DNA from: Sphingomonas glacialis
GTDB taxonomy: Bacteria > Pseudomonadota > Alphaproteobacteria > Sphingomonadales > Sphingomonadaceae
NCBI RefSeq assembly: GCF_014653575.1
Contig: NZ_BNAQ01000006.1
Span: 124,001 to 188,000, forward strand
Length of the DNA stretch: 64,000 nucleotides
Direction of reading: 5' to 3'
Both the position numbers and the translations under genes were made by a program. The notes beneath the pieces are model-generated. The model was not told the origin of the DNA, made no database searches, and was given only the letters and a program-made list of their open reading frames with translations. The first letter of the stretch is position 1; every line of letters starts with the position of its first letter. Of this stretch, positions 61,406 to 64,000 are shown piece by piece.

Positions 61406-62341
61406 ATGCAAAGTCTCATAGCGATCCCGACCTACCAGCGCGCGCATCAGATCGTGCGTGCCGTCGAAGCGGCGTTGGCGCAATCGCAGCACGACGTCGG
61501 CGTCGTCGTTATCGACGATGGATCGACCGATGAAACCCAAGCCGCGTGTGCGCGGTGGTTCGGCCATCCCCGCTTCGGCTACATCAAGCTCGACCGGAAC
61601 CTCGGCACGGCGGCTGCCAAGAATGTCGCGCTTGCGCTGCTTGCGTTCGATGCGATCACCTTCCACGATTCCGACGACATTCCGCATATCGACAAGCTGC
61701 TCCGCCAACAGCGCACGCTCTCGCGCTCGGGTCTTGTCGCTGCCGATTGCGCGCCCTGGCATCTTGCAGGCGGCGACCAGGTCGCGGATGCGCCGGCCGA
61801 GCTCGACCTGGTGCTGACCGCGCATCGCTTCGTCTCCGCGGATGGTCGCGCGGCGCGGATTGCCCGCACGCTGTCGCTGGTCGAGGATTTCTTCCCCAAT
61901 CTGCAATTCTCTGCGGGACCGCCCGGCGACTGGGTGCTGATCAACAGCGGGTTGTTCCGACGTCATCTCTTCACCCGGATCGGCGGCTATGCCGAGAGCG
62001 TCGAGGAAGATCGCGACCTGCGGAACCGCGCGCTGATGGCGGGCGCGCATATCTGGTTCATCGACGATGTCCTGCTCGACAAATACGAGCAACCCGATAG
62101 CCTGACCGCAGCCACCGCGACGGGCTATTCGAGCACGCGGCGCAGAGACGATCGCGCAGCCTTATGGCAGAGGGTCGCCGACTGGCGTCCGGGAACCTCC
62201 CCCGCCCCGGTCCCGATCGATCTCGCCGACATGGGCATTGCCTTCGCGTCTTTGCCGAAACCCCTGGTCGTCGCGACCGATATCGCCCTGACGCCAGCGA
62301 CGCGCGTCCGGCTCGACGCCATCGTGGCGGAACTCGCATGA
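61406..62341 (+). CDS. GT2-family glycosyltransferase
   Basis: A 311-residue GT-A protein. SLIAIPTYQRAHQIVRAVEA, VVIDDGSTDETQAA and the DxD-like FHDSDDIPH are the nucleotide-sugar site. INSGLFRRHLFTRIGGYAES with VEEDRDLRNRAL is the acceptor region. The ATG at 61406 is preferred because the frame upstream is not family-like. It overlaps the PIG-L fusion gene by 4 nt. Confidence 0.9.
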   Translation: MQSLIAIPTYQRAHQIVRAVEAALAQSQHDVGVVVIDDGSTDETQAACARWFGHPRFGYIKLDRNLGTAAAKNVALALLAFDAITFHDSDDIPHIDKLLRQQRTLSRSGLVAADCAPWHLAGGDQVADAPAELDLVLTAHRFVSADGRAARIARTLSLVEDFFPNLQFSAGPPGDWVLINSGLFRRHLFTRIGGYAESVEEDRDLRNRALMAGAHIWFIDDVLLDKYEQPDSLTAATATGYSSTRRRDDRAALWQRVADWRPGTSPAPVPIDLADMGIAFASLPKPLVVATDIALTPATRVRLDAIVAELA

Positions 62342-63549
62342 GCCAGTCGCTGCTCGTCATAGCGCCGCATGCAGACGACGAAATCCTGGGCGCGGGGGCG
62401 ATCATGGCGCGCGCCGCGCAGGCCGGTGCGCGGGTGGCCGTCATCGTCGCGACCGACGGCGCGGCGTCCGACCCCGGGCGCGACGCCACGACCTTGGCGA
62501 GCCTGCGGCGCGAAGAATGCCGGGCCGGGCTCGAGCGGATGCTGGTATATGTCCCCCCGCTCCTCTTCCTCGACCAGCCCGATGGCAGCCTGTCGAGCAC
62601 CGCGATCCCCCGCCCCCATATGGCCGCACTCGCGGCATTTGTCGCTGAGGCGGCGCCGGATACGATTCTCGTCACCGATCCTGCTGACGGGCACGCCGAT
62701 CACAAGGCCGCGTTCGGCCTCGCCAGCTGCATCATCGGCTCGGGTACCGGCCGGATGCTTCAAGTGATGCCGGTGAGCCAGCGAGTCGATCGCCGGTTCG
62801 ACCCGACCGGCTATGACGCCATCCCGGTCGGGGATTTCGCCGCGCGCAAGCGGGCAGCCCTCAACTGTCACCGGAGCCAGCTCGACCCGGTTGCGGGATT
62901 TTCGCTCGCGCCCGACATTTGCGACGCGTTCACCACGGTCGAATATGTGCGGACCGCTTATGACCGCCTCGACCGGAGCAACGACGCGATCCCTGCCGCG
63001 CATTTCGATTCGCTGTTCACGCAGTCGCCCGACCCGTGGCGCTATGACAGCGAGCCCTATGAACGCGATCGGTTCCAGCGGACGGTCGCCGCGCTGTCCG
63101 GGCGCCGCTATCGCTCCGCGCTCGAACTGGGCTGCGCGAACGGCGCGCTGACCGAACAGCTCGCGCCGCTGTGCGACCGGTTGCTCGCGACCGACGCTTC
63201 GCTGACCGCACTGAGCGCCGCGCGCGATCGCATCGGTGCGCGCGCGAATGTCGTGCTCGAGCAACGGACGATGCCACAGGATATGCCCGACGCGCGCTTC
63301 GACCTGATCGTCGCGAGCGACATGCTGTATTATCTCGGCCTCGACGGCGTTGTCGCGCTGATGGACGCGATCGAGCGGTCTGCGACGCCCGATGCGCGCA
63401 TCTTCCTGGCCAGCTATCTCGGCGAGACCGATACCGTCATCACCGGCGAGATGGCCGCCGAGATCGCGATCGCGCATCTTCCGGGCTGGACGCGGATCCA
63501 CGCCGAACGCACCGATCGACTCAGGATCGACGTGATGGCCCGGGTATGA
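62338..63549 (+). CDS. PIG-L deacetylase fused to SAM methyltransferase
   Basis: 403 residues with two domains. Residues 1 to about 190 are a LmbE/PIG-L zinc deacetylase: VIAPHADDEILGAGAIMARA (His11, Asp13, Asp14) and GHADHKAAF (His122). Residues about 220-403 are a NodS-like class I methyltransferase: PDPWRYDSEPYERDRF, then ALELGCANGALTEQLAP and FDLIVASDMLYYL. It would remove an acyl group from an amino sugar and methylate it or a neighbour. This is inference from the domains. It is coupled to both flanking GT2 genes. Confidence 0.9.
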   Translation: MSQSLLVIAPHADDEILGAGAIMARAAQAGARVAVIVATDGAASDPGRDATTLASLRREECRAGLERMLVYVPPLLFLDQPDGSLSSTAIPRPHMAALAAFVAEAAPDTILVTDPADGHADHKAAFGLASCIIGSGTGRMLQVMPVSQRVDRRFDPTGYDAIPVGDFAARKRAALNCHRSQLDPVAGFSLAPDICDAFTTVEYVRTAYDRLDRSNDAIPAAHFDSLFTQSPDPWRYDSEPYERDRFQRTVAALSGRRYRSALELGCANGALTEQLAPLCDRLLATDASLTALSAARDRIGARANVVLEQRTMPQDMPDARFDLIVASDMLYYLGLDGVVALMDAIERSATPDARIFLASYLGETDTVITGEMAAEIAIAHLPGWTRIHAERTDRLRIDVMARV

Positions 63550-64000
63550 TCAGCGATATCGTCGCCATCGCGATACCCGCTTACGATGAAGCCGACCGGA
63601 TCGGGCGATGCCTCGACTCGCTCGCGGCGCAGGACGATCCCGGGCCGATCGTCGCGGTCGTCGTCGCCAACAATTGCAGCGATGCGACCGCCGCGATCGC
63701 GCGCGCGCCGCGCGCGATCCAAGTCCATGTCATCGAGCACGCCTTCGCCGATCACGAACGCGGCGCGGGTGCTGCGCGGCGCATGGCGATGGCGCAGGCT
63801 GCGCAGCTTGGGACGATCGTGCTCACCACCGATGCCGACTGCGTTGCCGATCGCGACTGGGTCCGCGCGCATCGCGCGGCCTTTGCGCGCGGCGCCGATG
63901 CGGTGGCGGGGCGGGTCAGCGCAGACTGGTCGGAATTGTCGCTCCACCCCGCCCCCGCGCTGCGGATCGGCGAGCTCGAATGGACCTATCTCGGCCTGAT
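63546..64000 (+). CDS. GT2-family glycosyltransferase, 3' end beyond window
   Basis: The frame from ATG 63546, overlapping the previous stop, stays open to the right edge (about 151 residues). IVAIAIPAYDEADRIGRCLD, VVVANNCSDATAAIA and the DxD motif VLTTDADCVAD identify a GT-A glycosyltransferase. It is the third gene of the plus-strand operon. The C-terminus and acceptor domain are not visible. Confidence 0.88.
   Translation, partial: MISDIVAIAIPAYDEADRIGRCLDSLAAQDDPGPIVAVVVANNCSDATAAIARAPRAIQVHVIEHAFADHERGAGAARRMAMAQAAQLGTIVLTTDADCVADRDWVRAHRAAFARGADAVAGRVSADWSELSLHPAPALRIGELEWTYLGL

Noticed and set aside
1..64000. CRISPR arrays, tRNA/rRNA genes, insertion sequences
   Set aside because: No regular repeat-spacer pattern, no tRNA-like or rRNA sequence, and no transposase or terminal inverted repeats were seen.

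Overview
The window is GC-rich DNA with tightly packed, mostly 4-nt-overlapping genes. It looks like a sphingomonad (Sphingomonas or a close alphaproteobacterial relative). This is inferred from the gene sets: a TonB-receptor sugar locus with tryptophan-halogenase homologues, the protocatechuate 4,5-cleavage (lig) genes, an aerobic cobalamin pathway, and a LOV-HTH/rhodopsin/carotenoid block. No tRNA, rRNA, CRISPR array or insertion sequence was recognised.

Region 1 (1-14.1 kb) is a polysaccharide-utilisation locus, probably for beta-1,3-glucan. A TonB-dependent receptor heads a minus-strand operon: two flavin-dependent halogenase homologues, a SapC-family protein, a JmjC/cupin-like protein, a LacI regulator and an MFS transporter that runs off the left edge. 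Divergent from it is a secreted GH3 glucosidase. A GH16 glucanase and a small dioxygenase-like protein (DUF6445 type) converge on the GH3 gene. The 218-bp divergent control region holds two near-palindromic LacI-type operators.

Region 2 (14.2-17.3 kb) holds a YkgJ-type cysteine-cluster protein, a CLC channel with CBS domains and a DUF1993 protein.

Region 3 (17.3-28.7 kb) is a complete protocatechuate 4,5-cleavage pathway. PobA makes protocatechuate, LigAB opens the ring, and LigC, LigI, LigU, LigJ and LigK carry the product to pyruvate and oxaloacetate. Two divergent operons flank a LysR regulator that has two DNA-binding domains. A VanA-like Rieske oxygenase, an unassigned dehydrogenase and an aldo/keto reductase travel with them.

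Region 4 (28.7-44.8 kb) is aerobic cobalamin synthesis: cobW, N, G, H, I, J, K (inverted), L, E, M, B, A, F and bluB, followed by a NiCoT cobalt transporter. One cobalamin riboswitch precedes cobW and a second precedes the transporter.

Region 5 (44.7-47.2 kb) holds lysA and three small genes.

Region 6 (47.7-53.3 kb) is a light-linked block: an EL222-like LOV-HTH blue-light regulator, a xanthorhodopsin-type proton pump, a Brp/Blh carotene dioxygenase that makes retinal, and a CrtI-type desaturase. A renalase-like flavoprotein and a fasciclin-domain protein lie on the opposite strand.

Region 7 (53.7-64 kb) is an M3 oligopeptidase followed by a glycan/glycoside cluster. It contains four GT4/GT2-type transferases, a GT28-like transferase, a sucrose-phosphate synthase-phosphatase fusion and a PIG-L deacetylase-methyltransferase fusion. 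The last gene runs off the right edge. The product of this cluster is not evident from the sequence.
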